From Mycolicibacterium neoaurum ATCC 25795 (GTDB lineage: Bacteria; Actinomycetota; Actinomycetes; Mycobacteriales; Mycobacteriaceae): a stretch of DNA of 64,000 nucleotides. The DNA lies in assembly GCF_000691525.1 (NCBI RefSeq), contig NZ_JMDW01000015.1:119004-183003 (forward strand), given 5' to 3'. Position 1 is the stretch's first letter, and the number at the start of each line of letters is the position of its first letter. Both the position numbers and the translations under genes were made by a program. The notes under the pieces were generated by a model. The model had not been told where the DNA came from. It searched no databases and saw only the letters and a program-made list of their open reading frames with translations. Below are positions 8,042-15,925 of the stretch, one piece after another.

Positions 8042-8959
8042 ATGGGACGAACCGATGATGACACCTGGGATCTGGCCAGCAGTGTGGGCGTGACCGCCAC
8101 CGTGGTCGCCATGCAGCGGGCCATCGCGACCCGCACCGGCGTCGCGCAGGTCCATGACCCCTACGCCGAGCCACTGGTCGCCGCGGTCGGCGTGCCGACC
8201 TACACCCGCCATGCACGAGGCGAATTCGACGGCGACGGGCCGGCCGACGCCCTGCGGATGGCCGATGGCATCGCCGTTCGCACCCGGTGGTTCGACGAGT
8301 TCGTCATCGACGCACTCGGGGCGGGTATCCGCCAGTTCGTCATCCTGGCGTCCGGGCTGGATGCCCGCGCCTACCGATTGCCCTGGCCCGCGGACGCCAC
8401 GGTGTTTGAGTTGGACAAGTCCGAGGTCGTCGACCTCAAGACCCGCACCCTGGCCGACCTGGGGGCGGTTCCTGTCGCGCGGCATGAGGCGATCGGCGTC
8501 GATCTGCGCGAGGACTGGCCGAGCGCACTTCGCCGCGGTGGGTTCGATCCCGGGCGGCCGACGGCTTGGCTGGCCGAGGGACTGCTCATCTATCTGCCGC
8601 CCGCGGCCCAGGATCGGTTGCTGGACAATGTCACTGCGCTCAGTGCCCCCGGCAGTAGGCTCGCTACCGAGAACATGTCGACCATCACCGCCGAGGAACT
8701 GCAGGCGATGAGCGAGCGGATGCGCGCGACGCAGCAGGAGTGGCGCGAGCAGGGTTTGGACCTCGTCGAGGAGGTCGACGTCGCCGAACTGTTCTATGCG
8801 GGAGATCGCATAGAGGCGGCGACCTATCTCGCCGACCGGGGTTGGACCGTTGCGCGCCATCAGAGTTCGGAACTGTTCGTCACCTACGGACTGCCGCCGA
8901 CTAGCGATGCGTCGGCCTCGTTCGGCGACATCGTCTACGTTTCTGCCGTTCTAGGGTGA
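8042..8959 (+). CDS. Class I SAM-dependent methyltransferase, mycobacterial TIGR00027/LCM-like family (305 aa)
   Basis: The family pattern is clear: SVGVTATVVAMQRA near the N-terminus, the SAM-binding strand FVILASGLDARAYRLPWP (about 100-117), an acidic residue after the second strand (VFELDKSEVVD), and AWLAEGLLIYLP further on. Mycobacteria carry many paralogues with unknown acceptors. ATG at 8042 was chosen because residue numbering fits the family. A TAGGCT -10-like box at 8028-8033 is eight bases from the start, so the mRNA may be leaderless. A long in-frame extension back to 7406 overlaps the TetR gene and is spurious. Confidence 0.9.
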   Translation: MGRTDDDTWDLASSVGVTATVVAMQRAIATRTGVAQVHDPYAEPLVAAVGVPTYTRHARGEFDGDGPADALRMADGIAVRTRWFDEFVIDALGAGIRQFVILASGLDARAYRLPWPADATVFELDKSEVVDLKTRTLADLGAVPVARHEAIGVDLREDWPSALRRGGFDPGRPTAWLAEGLLIYLPPAAQDRLLDNVTALSAPGSRLATENMSTITAEELQAMSERMRATQQEWREQGLDLVEEVDVAELFYAGDRIEAATYLADRGWTVARHQSSELFVTYGLPPTSDASASFGDIVYVSAVLG

Positions 8960-8974
8960 ATGTGCGGCATGAGG

Positions 8975-9424
8975 TCAGCAACGCGTCAGGCGTTGGAGTA
9001 CCTCCTTGGAGAAGCTCTTGGATGCAACATCAGCCACAGCGGAGACAGCCCTTCTCACAACGAAATTAGGCAACTTTACCTTTGGCTCGATGTGTAATTC
9101 AGCGCGCACGCGCGTGGCCGGACCCGCGGCCTCGAGCAGGTAATAGCCACCCTGGGAGCGAAGGGTGGAACCTTCGCCGGTAGTGATCCACTCGCACCGG
9201 TTGGCGGTGAAAGTGTATTCGAACGTGACGTCATCGCTCAGGCCGATCATTCCGAGCCGGGCATGGACAAGCTTGGGAAGTCCTTGCTCGTCTCTGCTGA
9301 GAACGCGGACGCTGTTGTGAGTCGCCGACCAACGCGGCAGCGATTCGACATCGGCAAGCACCGAGTACGTCAATTCGGGCGGCGCCTTCACGGTGAAGTC
9401 GATGACCTCGACTATCGGTGCCAT
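8975..9424 (-). CDS. SRPBCC (START-like/polyketide cyclase) family protein (149 aa)
   Basis: The N-terminus (VEVIDFTVKAPPELTYSVLADVESLPRWSA) is the usual start of SRPBCC lipid- or polyketide-binding proteins, with the hydrophobic-ligand fold continuing through EYTFTANRCEWITTGEGS and the C-terminal long helix. It is 54 bp downstream of the P450 gene in the same orientation, so both are probably co-transcribed. A ligand-carrier or cyclase role for the P450 substrate or product is an inference. Its end converges with the methyltransferase gene, leaving only 15 bp. Confidence 0.85.
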   Translation of the reverse strand: MAPIVEVIDFTVKAPPELTYSVLADVESLPRWSATHNSVRVLSRDEQGLPKLVHARLGMIGLSDDVTFEYTFTANRCEWITTGEGSTLRSQGGYYLLEAAGPATRVRAELHIEPKVKLPNFVVRRAVSAVADVASKSFSKEVLQRLTRC

Positions 9425-9478
9425 GGTGTCCTCTCGGATGGGGGTTCGGCTCGCGGCCGAGCGTGTCGGCGGAGAAGG

Positions 9479-10702
9479 TCATTCGATGGAGCAGGGGAGC
9501 GCTTTGATGCCGTGGACGAACTGAGAGCGCAGTAATTCTGGTGCTGTCGTCGCGTGTATGCCCGGCAGGGTTGTCAGCAACTTGCCGAGTACGACCCGCA
9601 TCTCCATGCGCGCCAGGCCGGAGCCCAAACAGTAGTGAGGGCCACCCGCCCCGAAGGCGACGTGGTCGCGAGCATTCGGCCGCCGGATGTCGAACACATG
9701 CGGATCGCTGAACACCTTCGGATCGTGATTGGCTGCCAGATACCACACGACAACCTTGTCTCCCTCGCGTATGAGGTGGCCGCCGAGTTCCGCATCGGCC
9801 GTTGCTGTCCGCCGCATGTGCAGGACGGGAGACGACCACCGCAAGACCTCGTCGATCGCATTGGCTTGGAGGTCATCGAAGTGTTCTGTGAGAAGTCGCT
9901 TCTGTTCCGGGTTGTCACTGAGTAGCGACATCGCCCATGACAGTCCGGTGCGGGTGGTGTCGTTGCCCGCCGCGGCGAGGAGTATTACGAATGAGCCGAA
10001 TTCCTGCGGTGTGAGCCGCCTCCCGTCGACCTCGGCTTGCATCAACTGCGATGTGATGTCGTCGCCCGGGTTTTGCTGTCGATGCTTTCCCAAATCGATG
10101 GTGTAGTCGAAAAAATCAACGGCCGCTTTGATACTGGTATCGACGTCACTCACGGTGTCGTCGTTGACGCCCAGTATCAAGTCGATGAGTTCGCGGAGTC
10201 GCGTTCGATCTCCGGGCGGGATATCTAGTAGATCGGAGATGACCTGGAACGGGAGATGTGCGCCCACCGTCTCGACGAAGTCGAAGGTCCGACACTGTCT
10301 TATCTGCTCGATGATGGCATCGGTGAGTGCCCCGACGTAATCCGTCATCTGCCGAATTGCGCGCGGGGAGAACGCCACCTGCACGAGACGACGATGCTGC
10401 TGATGCTTCGGCTCGTCCATGGCAATGATCGAACCGAGCATCTCCAGCAGGTATGGAGGTAGATCGTCGAGAGAGAATCCCCGCGCACTCGAAAAAGTTT
10501 GGGGGTCCCGGCTCACGGCCCGCACTGCGTGATACGAGGTCACCGACCATGTGCCCGACCCGTCTGCGGCCGTCCGGTATCGCATGCCTTCGTCTTGCTC
10601 TCGAAGGGACGCGAACAATTCGAGGCGGTGTAGGACATCGTGGTCCCAGAACGGGCTCAGCTCAACGGGGTCCTGAGCTGTCATGTCGGAGGAGACGGAC
10701 AT
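9479..10702 (-). CDS. Cytochrome P450 (407 aa)
   Basis: All P450 landmarks are present: the I-helix AGNDTTR (about 245-251), ExxR at E285-R288 (EVLRW), and the heme loop FGAGGPHYCLGSGLARME with the thiolate Cys at about 358. It is a soluble bacterial class I enzyme needing ferredoxin and ferredoxin reductase, not encoded nearby. The AGNDTTR form is common in mycobacterial P450s acting on sterols and lipids, but I do not assign a CYP number. ATG at 10702 has GGAAGG six bases upstream; frames extending to 10720 or starting at 10684 are alternatives. It lies upstream of the SRPBCC gene. Confidence 0.93.
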   Translation of the reverse strand: MSVSSDMTAQDPVELSPFWDHDVLHRLELFASLREQDEGMRYRTAADGSGTWSVTSYHAVRAVSRDPQTFSSARGFSLDDLPPYLLEMLGSIIAMDEPKHQQHRRLVQVAFSPRAIRQMTDYVGALTDAIIEQIRQCRTFDFVETVGAHLPFQVISDLLDIPPGDRTRLRELIDLILGVNDDTVSDVDTSIKAAVDFFDYTIDLGKHRQQNPGDDITSQLMQAEVDGRRLTPQEFGSFVILLAAAGNDTTRTGLSWAMSLLSDNPEQKRLLTEHFDDLQANAIDEVLRWSSPVLHMRRTATADAELGGHLIREGDKVVVWYLAANHDPKVFSDPHVFDIRRPNARDHVAFGAGGPHYCLGSGLARMEMRVVLGKLLTTLPGIHATTAPELLRSQFVHGIKALPCSIE

Positions 10703-11147
10703 GGCTGACCTTCCGATCAATATCGAGTGGTTCGGGCGGGGATGTTCACGAAGGAACAGCGACCGGCCGAAGATGCTCCGGCGGCGGTGAGGGGCTGCGG
10801 CGAAGCGTAAAACGGACCGGCACGCGGTCCTGCCCCGCGGATAGGGCCCGACTGCATCCTTTCTGTCAGCCGATGGACCTCATCCCGCTCCATACTTTTT
10901 AGTATGTTGGCACGTACGGGGACGCGGGGTCAAGTTTCGCGGAGCGGTCAGGATTCCTGTAGGGAGTGTCGGAAGATCGACATTCTGCGTCCTCTGCTCT
11001 GGTGACCCGGGCGAGGAAACGGCGCGGTCGTGTCACGGCGCGCGTGCGGCCCTTGGCGTCGGGGTCAAGCGACGGCCTAGACCCGATTGAGCGTTATTGT
11101 TCGAGCAACCGAGATGAGTTGCAGGTATCAATGGATGTGGCTGCGCC
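10703..11147. other. 445-bp gene-free leader of the P450 gene with two inverted repeats
   Basis: I find no convincing gene here; the short frames on both strands lack ribosome sites and family features. Two structures stand out. A 16-bp palindrome at 10891-10906 has arms CATACT and AGTATG around TTTT. Closer to the gene, read on the minus strand, is a hairpin with arms GGACCG and CGGTCC (10814-10830) and a five-base loop, immediately followed by GTTTTA. This resembles a short intrinsic terminator or attenuator about 110-130 bases upstream of the P450 start. Confidence 0.45.
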
Positions 11148-12812
11148 CTAGCCGGCGGGCAGTACCTCACCGGTGGCGACCGCCTTGGCCCACCGGTAGT
11201 CGGCCTTACCGGCCGGTGAACGCTGGATCTTGGGATGCCGGATGAAGGCCTTCGGGACCTTGTACCGGGCCACAGACTGCCCGCACACCGCCGCGAGGTC
11301 CTCGTCGTCGGCGTCGGCACCCTCGGCAAGCTGCACCACCGCCACGACCTCGGAGCCCCACCGCTCCGAGGGGCGTCCGACCACGACGACGTCATAGACC
11401 GCGGGGTGCGCGGCGATGGCGCGTTCCACCTCCTCGACGAAGATCTTCTCGCCACCGGAGTTGATGGTGACCGAGTCCCTGCCGAGCAGCCGGATGCGGC
11501 CGTCGTCGAGGACATCGGCCCGGTCGCCGGGCACCGACCAGCGCACCCCGTCGATGGTCGGGAAGGTGCGCGCTGTTTTTTCCGCATCGCCGAGGTAGCC
11601 CAGCGGGATCAGATCGCGGCGCGCCAGCCAGCCACCGCCCTCGCCGGCGGTCAGCACCCTCGACAGGTCCTCGGCGACCACCGCGGTATCGGACTGCGCG
11701 GTGAAGACGGCCGGTGTGGTATCGGCGCCGGAGGTGGAGAACGTGCTCAGCTGTGCTCCGGATTCCGAGGCGCCCACCGCGTCGAGCAGCGTCACGTGCG
11801 GCAGTGCGGCCAGGATGCGGTCGCGCACCGTCGGCGAGAGGGTGGCCCCACCGTTGGTGACGGTGAACAGTCCGGACAGGTCATAGTCCCCACGCTCGAT
11901 CTCCTCGACGAGCGGGCGGGCGACCGCATCGCCGACAACCGGAATCGTCAGTACGCGTTCACGTTCGGCCAACCGCAGGACCTCGGCGGGTCGCAGCCGC
12001 TCGACATCGTCGGGGATGACCAGGCGCCCGCCCATGGTGATCGCGTTGTAGGCCGCCCATTGGGCGGCGCCGTGCATGAATGGCGGGATCATCAGCATCG
12101 CCAGGACTCCGGCGCCCGCGCGGGCCTTGTCGGCCAGCTCGTCGTAGGAGGCCAGTGCCCGGTCGGCACCGAACGGCCGGCCGCCCATCGAGGACAGGAA
12201 GATGTCGTGCTGGCGCCACAGCACACCTTTGGGCATCCCGGTCGTGCCACCGGTGTAGAGGATGTAGAGATCGTCGCCGGACACCTCCGGCAGTCCGGTG
12301 GCCGGGGCGGGGGTGCGCAACGCCTGCTCGTAGTCCACCGCGCCGGGCAGCAGGTCGTGACCGGTGCCATCGTCGACCTGGATCAGTACCCGAAGATGCG
12401 GTACCCGGTCCCGGATCGAGGCCACCCGCGGAGCGAACTCGGCGTTGTAGACCAGCGCCCGGGACTTCGAGTCGTTGAGCAGATAGACCAGCTCTTCCTC
12501 GACATAGCGAAAGCTGACGTTGAAGGGCGCGACTCGGGCGCGGTAGGCGCCGATCATCGACTCCAGGTACTCGTTCCCGTTGCGCAGGTAGATGCCCAGG
12601 TGGTCCTGGCCGGACTCGTGGCCCGCCAGCCCGTCGCGTTCGGTGTGGCAACCGAGGCCTTGCGCGGCAAGGAAGTGGGCGAAGCCGTCGACCCGGGCGT
12701 CGATGTCGGCATAAGTCAGCCGGCGATCCCGCCAGACCAGGAACGTCTGGTCGCCGACGGCCCGGGCCACGGTGCCGAAGACCGATGAGAGGTTGAAGGT
12801 GACGTCGCTCAT
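11148..12812 (-). CDS. Acyl-CoA synthetase (FadD-type AMP-forming ligase), FadD19/FadD17-like (554 aa)
   Basis: The adenylation signature LYTGGTTGMPKGV (about 196-208) and the C-terminal catalytic-Lys motif RSPAGKADYRWAK show an ANL-family CoA ligase. The pattern INSGGEKIFVEEVE and the RSPAGKxDYRWAK ending resemble the mycobacterial FadD19/FadD17 steroid-side-chain ligases, though the true substrate cannot be read. ATG at 12812 gives the start MSDVTFNL; ATG at 12827 is possible. It is 48 bp downstream of the cupin gene in the same direction and may be the fifth gene of the operon headed by the aldehyde dehydrogenase. A long inverted repeat (12816-12850) lies directly upstream, suggesting separate control. 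Confidence 0.9.
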   Translation of the reverse strand: MSDVTFNLSSVFGTVARAVGDQTFLVWRDRRLTYADIDARVDGFAHFLAAQGLGCHTERDGLAGHESGQDHLGIYLRNGNEYLESMIGAYRARVAPFNVSFRYVEEELVYLLNDSKSRALVYNAEFAPRVASIRDRVPHLRVLIQVDDGTGHDLLPGAVDYEQALRTPAPATGLPEVSGDDLYILYTGGTTGMPKGVLWRQHDIFLSSMGGRPFGADRALASYDELADKARAGAGVLAMLMIPPFMHGAAQWAAYNAITMGGRLVIPDDVERLRPAEVLRLAERERVLTIPVVGDAVARPLVEEIERGDYDLSGLFTVTNGGATLSPTVRDRILAALPHVTLLDAVGASESGAQLSTFSTSGADTTPAVFTAQSDTAVVAEDLSRVLTAGEGGGWLARRDLIPLGYLGDAEKTARTFPTIDGVRWSVPGDRADVLDDGRIRLLGRDSVTINSGGEKIFVEEVERAIAAHPAVYDVVVVGRPSERWGSEVVAVVQLAEGADADDEDLAAVCGQSVARYKVPKAFIRHPKIQRSPAGKADYRWAKAVATGEVLPAG

Positions 12813-12815
12813 ACA

Positions 12816-12850
12816 CCGACCATACATTGAATGCTGAAGCGTATGGTCGG
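12816..12850. promoter_or_regulatory. 35-bp inverted repeat upstream of the CoA ligase gene
   Basis: Perfect 10-base arms CCGACCATAC (12816-12825) and GTATGGTCGG (12841-12850) are separated by 15 bases. It fills most of the 48-bp gap between the cupin and CoA ligase genes and ends four bases before the ligase start. There is no U-tract, so an operator with two half-sites is more likely than a terminator. A related half-site, GGACCATA, occurs in the ALDH-regulator intergenic region. Confidence 0.5.
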
Positions 12851-12860
12851 GATGGCCGGC

Positions 12861-13295
12861 TCAGCTCAGGGGAAGGGGCGGATTGGCGCTGTCGAGGTGT
12901 TCCACCGTCGTGAATACCAGGTCACCGTCCCCGATGTTCTCGATATCGTGCAGCAGGAACTCGCCGGGACCGAAACGAAAATGCCGCGTCTCGCCCGCGC
13001 CGTAGGAGACCTCGCGCACGGTGCCGTCGTGGGTGTGCTGCCGGCTGCGTCCCGCGTTCACCGCAGTCCAGAAATAATCGAGGACATGGCGGTGGGCGTG
13101 CCAACGCTCCCCGGGTGCCAACCGGATCTCCCACACCCGGACCCGATCGTTCTCGCTGAGCAGCCGTGACCCGACCGCACCATCGTGGGCGTGTTCCTCG
13201 AACTCGGTCTTCAGCCAGTCCGGCCAGGTCTCGTAATTCTCCGCGACGAGGTCACCGGCGAGCGGCAGGTCGGTCAGGAAACTGTTGTCGGTCAT
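12861..13295 (-). CDS. Cupin-domain protein (144 aa)
   Basis: A single cupin barrel: the first motif is PGERWHAHRHVLDYFW (about 61-76), with HxH as metal ligands, and the second is PGEFLLHDIENIGDGD (about 108-123). It is preceded by a strong GAAAGG ribosome site. It could be a small metal-dependent dioxygenase, an isomerase or a decarboxylase of the pathway encoded around it. It lies 45 bp after the FAD hydroxylase gene and 48 bp before the CoA ligase gene. Confidence 0.85.
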   Translation of the reverse strand: MTDNSFLTDLPLAGDLVAENYETWPDWLKTEFEEHAHDGAVGSRLLSENDRVRVWEIRLAPGERWHAHRHVLDYFWTAVNAGRSRQHTHDGTVREVSYGAGETRHFRFGPGEFLLHDIENIGDGDLVFTTVEHLDSANPPLPLS

Positions 13296-13340
13296 GCGTT
13301 GCGCCTTTCAGGAGTGGATTCTCGGGGGATTCGGACGGGA

Positions 13341-14531
13341 TCAGATTCCGGGGCCGTAGAGGCCGAACCGCAGATCGGGATCGTGGGGATCCCAGGTGTT
13401 GTGGAACTGGGACCGTTCTCCCATGCTGACCACGCGGCGCAACAGGGAATCGCTGAGCTGCAACTGCGCGGGCTCCCATTTCGCCAGCGCCGAGGGAATG
13501 TCGCCGGTGGTCTCGGCGAGAGCGGTGGCCAGCGTCCAGGCGTCGGCCGCGGCCTTGGCGGTGCCTGCGGCGGCGTGCGGTCGCGACGCGCACGCCGCGT
13601 CACCGATCAGTGCCACCCGACCCAGGGCCATCCGGTTGGAGCGGACATCGGAAAGAACCTGCAGGTACGGCGTCTGGGTGGCAACGACGACCTCGGCAAC
13701 CGCCGGTGCGAACAGTTCCGCTGCGGCTCGGCGCATCTCGTCGATGTAGCGGTCCTGGACCTGGCCGGGATGAATCGACACCGACCCGGTGAACCCACGC
13801 TTGTCGATCAGCATCTCACTGAGCTCGGGTCCGGCCGGCACATTCCGGTACCAGACGTAGTTGATCAGCCGGTGCGCCTCGTCGAGGCCCTCTTCGCCCG
13901 GGATCGGGTACATGGTGATGTGCGAGTTCGGCACCACGTTATAGGTGATCGCGTCGTGCAGCGTGGCGCGGGTGTCCGCGGTGAGCACCGACTGCCCGAC
14001 CGTGCCGCGCCACCCGATGTAGCCGGAATAGACGAGTTCGGCGCTCGGGTCGAAGCGCTGCCGCGCCGCCGAGGTGATGCCGTCGGCGAACACCACGAGG
14101 TCGGCACTTTCGGTGCGGCCGCTCACGAAACGCACCGTGGCCCGCTCGTCGTCCTGGTCGAAACCACAAGCGTATTCACCGTAGTGGTAGTGCTCGGTGC
14201 CGAAGTCGGCCAACAGGGCCCGGTAGAACGTGCCCCACGAGGTATAGGTCCAACGCGCAGGCTCGCGGTGGGCGATGCTGCCGTCGGCGTTGAGGTACTG
14301 GACGTGCGATGTCGCGGTGTGGAGGTCGTCGAGGTGCTGGGTGCTGCGCTCGACGAACCAGCGCACGGTGTCGGGTTGCAACACGATACCTCCGCCGCGG
14401 CCGTCCAACGGACCGGGTGTGCGCTCGTACACGTCGACGGTGAAGCCGAGGTCGCGCAGCAGCAGGGCGGTGGTCAGTCCGCCGATGGATCCGCCGATGA
14501 CGATCGCCGACGAATGGGGGTAGTCGCTCAT
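13341..14531 (-). CDS. FAD-dependent aromatic hydroxylase, 2,6-dihydroxypyridine-3-monooxygenase-like (396 aa)
   Basis: The N-terminal dinucleotide fold is AIVIGGSIGGLTTALLLRD (about 9-27), ending in the acidic VDVYER. The second FAD motif is ALIGDAACASRPHAAAGTAK (about 300-319). The RPH-AAGTAKAAADA form of that motif is what I recall from the 2,6-dihydroxypyridine hydroxylase (DHPH) branch rather than from p-hydroxybenzoate hydroxylase. NAD(P)H-driven hydroxylation of a hydroxylated aromatic or pyridine ring is expected. ATG at 14531 overlaps the MFS stop by four bases (ATGA), so the transporter and enzyme are coupled. Confidence 0.88.
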   Translation of the reverse strand: MSDYPHSSAIVIGGSIGGLTTALLLRDLGFTVDVYERTPGPLDGRGGGIVLQPDTVRWFVERSTQHLDDLHTATSHVQYLNADGSIAHREPARWTYTSWGTFYRALLADFGTEHYHYGEYACGFDQDDERATVRFVSGRTESADLVVFADGITSAARQRFDPSAELVYSGYIGWRGTVGQSVLTADTRATLHDAITYNVVPNSHITMYPIPGEEGLDEAHRLINYVWYRNVPAGPELSEMLIDKRGFTGSVSIHPGQVQDRYIDEMRRAAAELFAPAVAEVVVATQTPYLQVLSDVRSNRMALGRVALIGDAACASRPHAAAGTAKAAADAWTLATALAETTGDIPSALAKWEPAQLQLSDSLLRRVVSMGERSQFHNTWDPHDPDLRFGLYGPGI

Positions 14532-15895
14532 GAGTGGCTCTTCTCGGTGGGGGTGACGGGCTCGAAATGGCGGTCGGTGGGCAATGGGGTGCCGCGGGTC
14601 TCGGCCGCGAACGCGAGTCCCACGACGGCGATCAGGCCGAGTGCTGCCACCGTGGCAGTGGCGACCCCGAGGTTGCCGCCGAACCAGGACGCGGCGATGA
14701 CGCCCGCACCCAGCGGTCCCAGTGCCGTGACGAATCGACCGACACTGTTGGACACTGCGAGTGCGGTGGCCCGCACACTGGGTGGGAACACCTCGGGTCC
14801 GTAGATGAAGGTTCCTGACAATGCGCCGAACAATCCGAACCCCAACAATGGCATGGCGAACAGGAACTCGGTGTACCCGCGGTCGAAGGGAAAGGTCCAG
14901 GCGATCGAGGCGGCCGAGACGGTGAAACTCATCAGGAAGGTTCTGCGGCGCCCGATGGCATCTGCGATGAAACCCCATGCGGCATAGCCGATGATGCCAC
15001 CTGCGTTGAACAGCATCGCCGTCACGGCGACACGATGGTCGGTGACCGATTGCGGCACAGACTCATTCGCGCTGATCTGCCGGATGATCTGCGGGTACCA
15101 GGTGGACACACTCCAGAAGGCCAGCAGTGCCCCCGACGCGAGCGCGGTGCACACGAGCATTGGCCTGCGCAGCGGTGGGGAGATGAGGCGACGCAGCACG
15201 AATTGTTCGCGGGCCCCAGCGGCCTTGCGCTGCCTGCGCACCTGCATCGCAGCATCGATCTCCGGCGGTTCCGGGACGTAGCGGCGGATGAACCAGACCA
15301 GCAGCGCGGGTAGGCCGGCCAGCAACATCATGAAACGCCAGCCGTGATCGCCCAGTACCGCGTATACCGCAGCGGCGGCGAAGAATCCGCCGGCGTAACC
15401 GGCCATCATGACCCCACCGGCACGGGCGCGGTAACGGTTGCGCCAGGTCTCGGCGATCAGCGCGGCACCCACCGGCGCCTCGACACCGGAACCGACACCG
15501 GCGATGAATCGCAAAATGCCCAGCTGCCACCAGGTGTCGGCGAAGGCGGCCAGAGCGCTGAACACGGCGTAGGTCAGGATGCCCACCGAGAGAACCCTGG
15601 TGCGGCCGAAATAGTCGGCCAGCATCCCGAACATGATGCCGCCGACCGCCCACCCCATCAGGAACAGCGCCACGGTGAGCCCGCCGTACAGGCCGATCGA
15701 CGACGATGAGACCTCCACGCCGCTGTGCGGGAGCAACTCGGTCATGGTGGGTCCGAGAACCAGAACGTAGAGGCTGCCTGCGAAGCCGTCGAGGCCCCAG
15801 CCCAGGGTGGTGCCGGCAAGGACGAGCCATTGCACGCGGGTGATCTCATGTCGCCAACCGGTACCGGCCGGTTGACGGGACGTGTTGTCGTTCAC
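14528..15895 (-). CDS. MFS transporter, aromatic acid/H+ symporter-like (455 aa)
   Basis: Twelve hydrophobic segments are readable, with MFS loop motifs ADYFGRTRV between TM2 and TM3 and ADAIGRRRTF between TM8 and TM9. The proportions and the TM1 entry WLVLAGTTLGWGLDGF match sugar/aromatic-acid symporters of the AAHS/metabolite-H+ type. Start is GTG at 15895 behind GAAAGG. It probably imports the substrate of the neighbouring catabolic enzymes. It is 30 bp downstream of the ALDH gene and coupled to the FAD hydroxylase. Confidence 0.9.
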   Translation of the reverse strand: MNDNTSRQPAGTGWRHEITRVQWLVLAGTTLGWGLDGFAGSLYVLVLGPTMTELLPHSGVEVSSSSIGLYGGLTVALFLMGWAVGGIMFGMLADYFGRTRVLSVGILTYAVFSALAAFADTWWQLGILRFIAGVGSGVEAPVGAALIAETWRNRYRARAGGVMMAGYAGGFFAAAAVYAVLGDHGWRFMMLLAGLPALLVWFIRRYVPEPPEIDAAMQVRRQRKAAGAREQFVLRRLISPPLRRPMLVCTALASGALLAFWSVSTWYPQIIRQISANESVPQSVTDHRVAVTAMLFNAGGIIGYAAWGFIADAIGRRRTFLMSFTVSAASIAWTFPFDRGYTEFLFAMPLLGFGLFGALSGTFIYGPEVFPPSVRATALAVSNSVGRFVTALGPLGAGVIAASWFGGNLGVATATVAALGLIAVVGLAFAAETRGTPLPTDRHFEPVTPTEKSHS

Positions 15896-15925
15896 GAAAT
15901 GCCTTTCAGGAGTCCGGATCCGGGA

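Noticed and set aside
10966..11151. 61-codon plus-strand frame in the P450 leader region
   Set aside because: No ribosome site, no domain, and it runs over the end of the CoA ligase gene; treated as non-coding.
11235..12788. 517-codon plus-strand frame opposite the CoA ligase gene
   Set aside because: Antisense shadow; the opposite strand carries all adenylation motifs.
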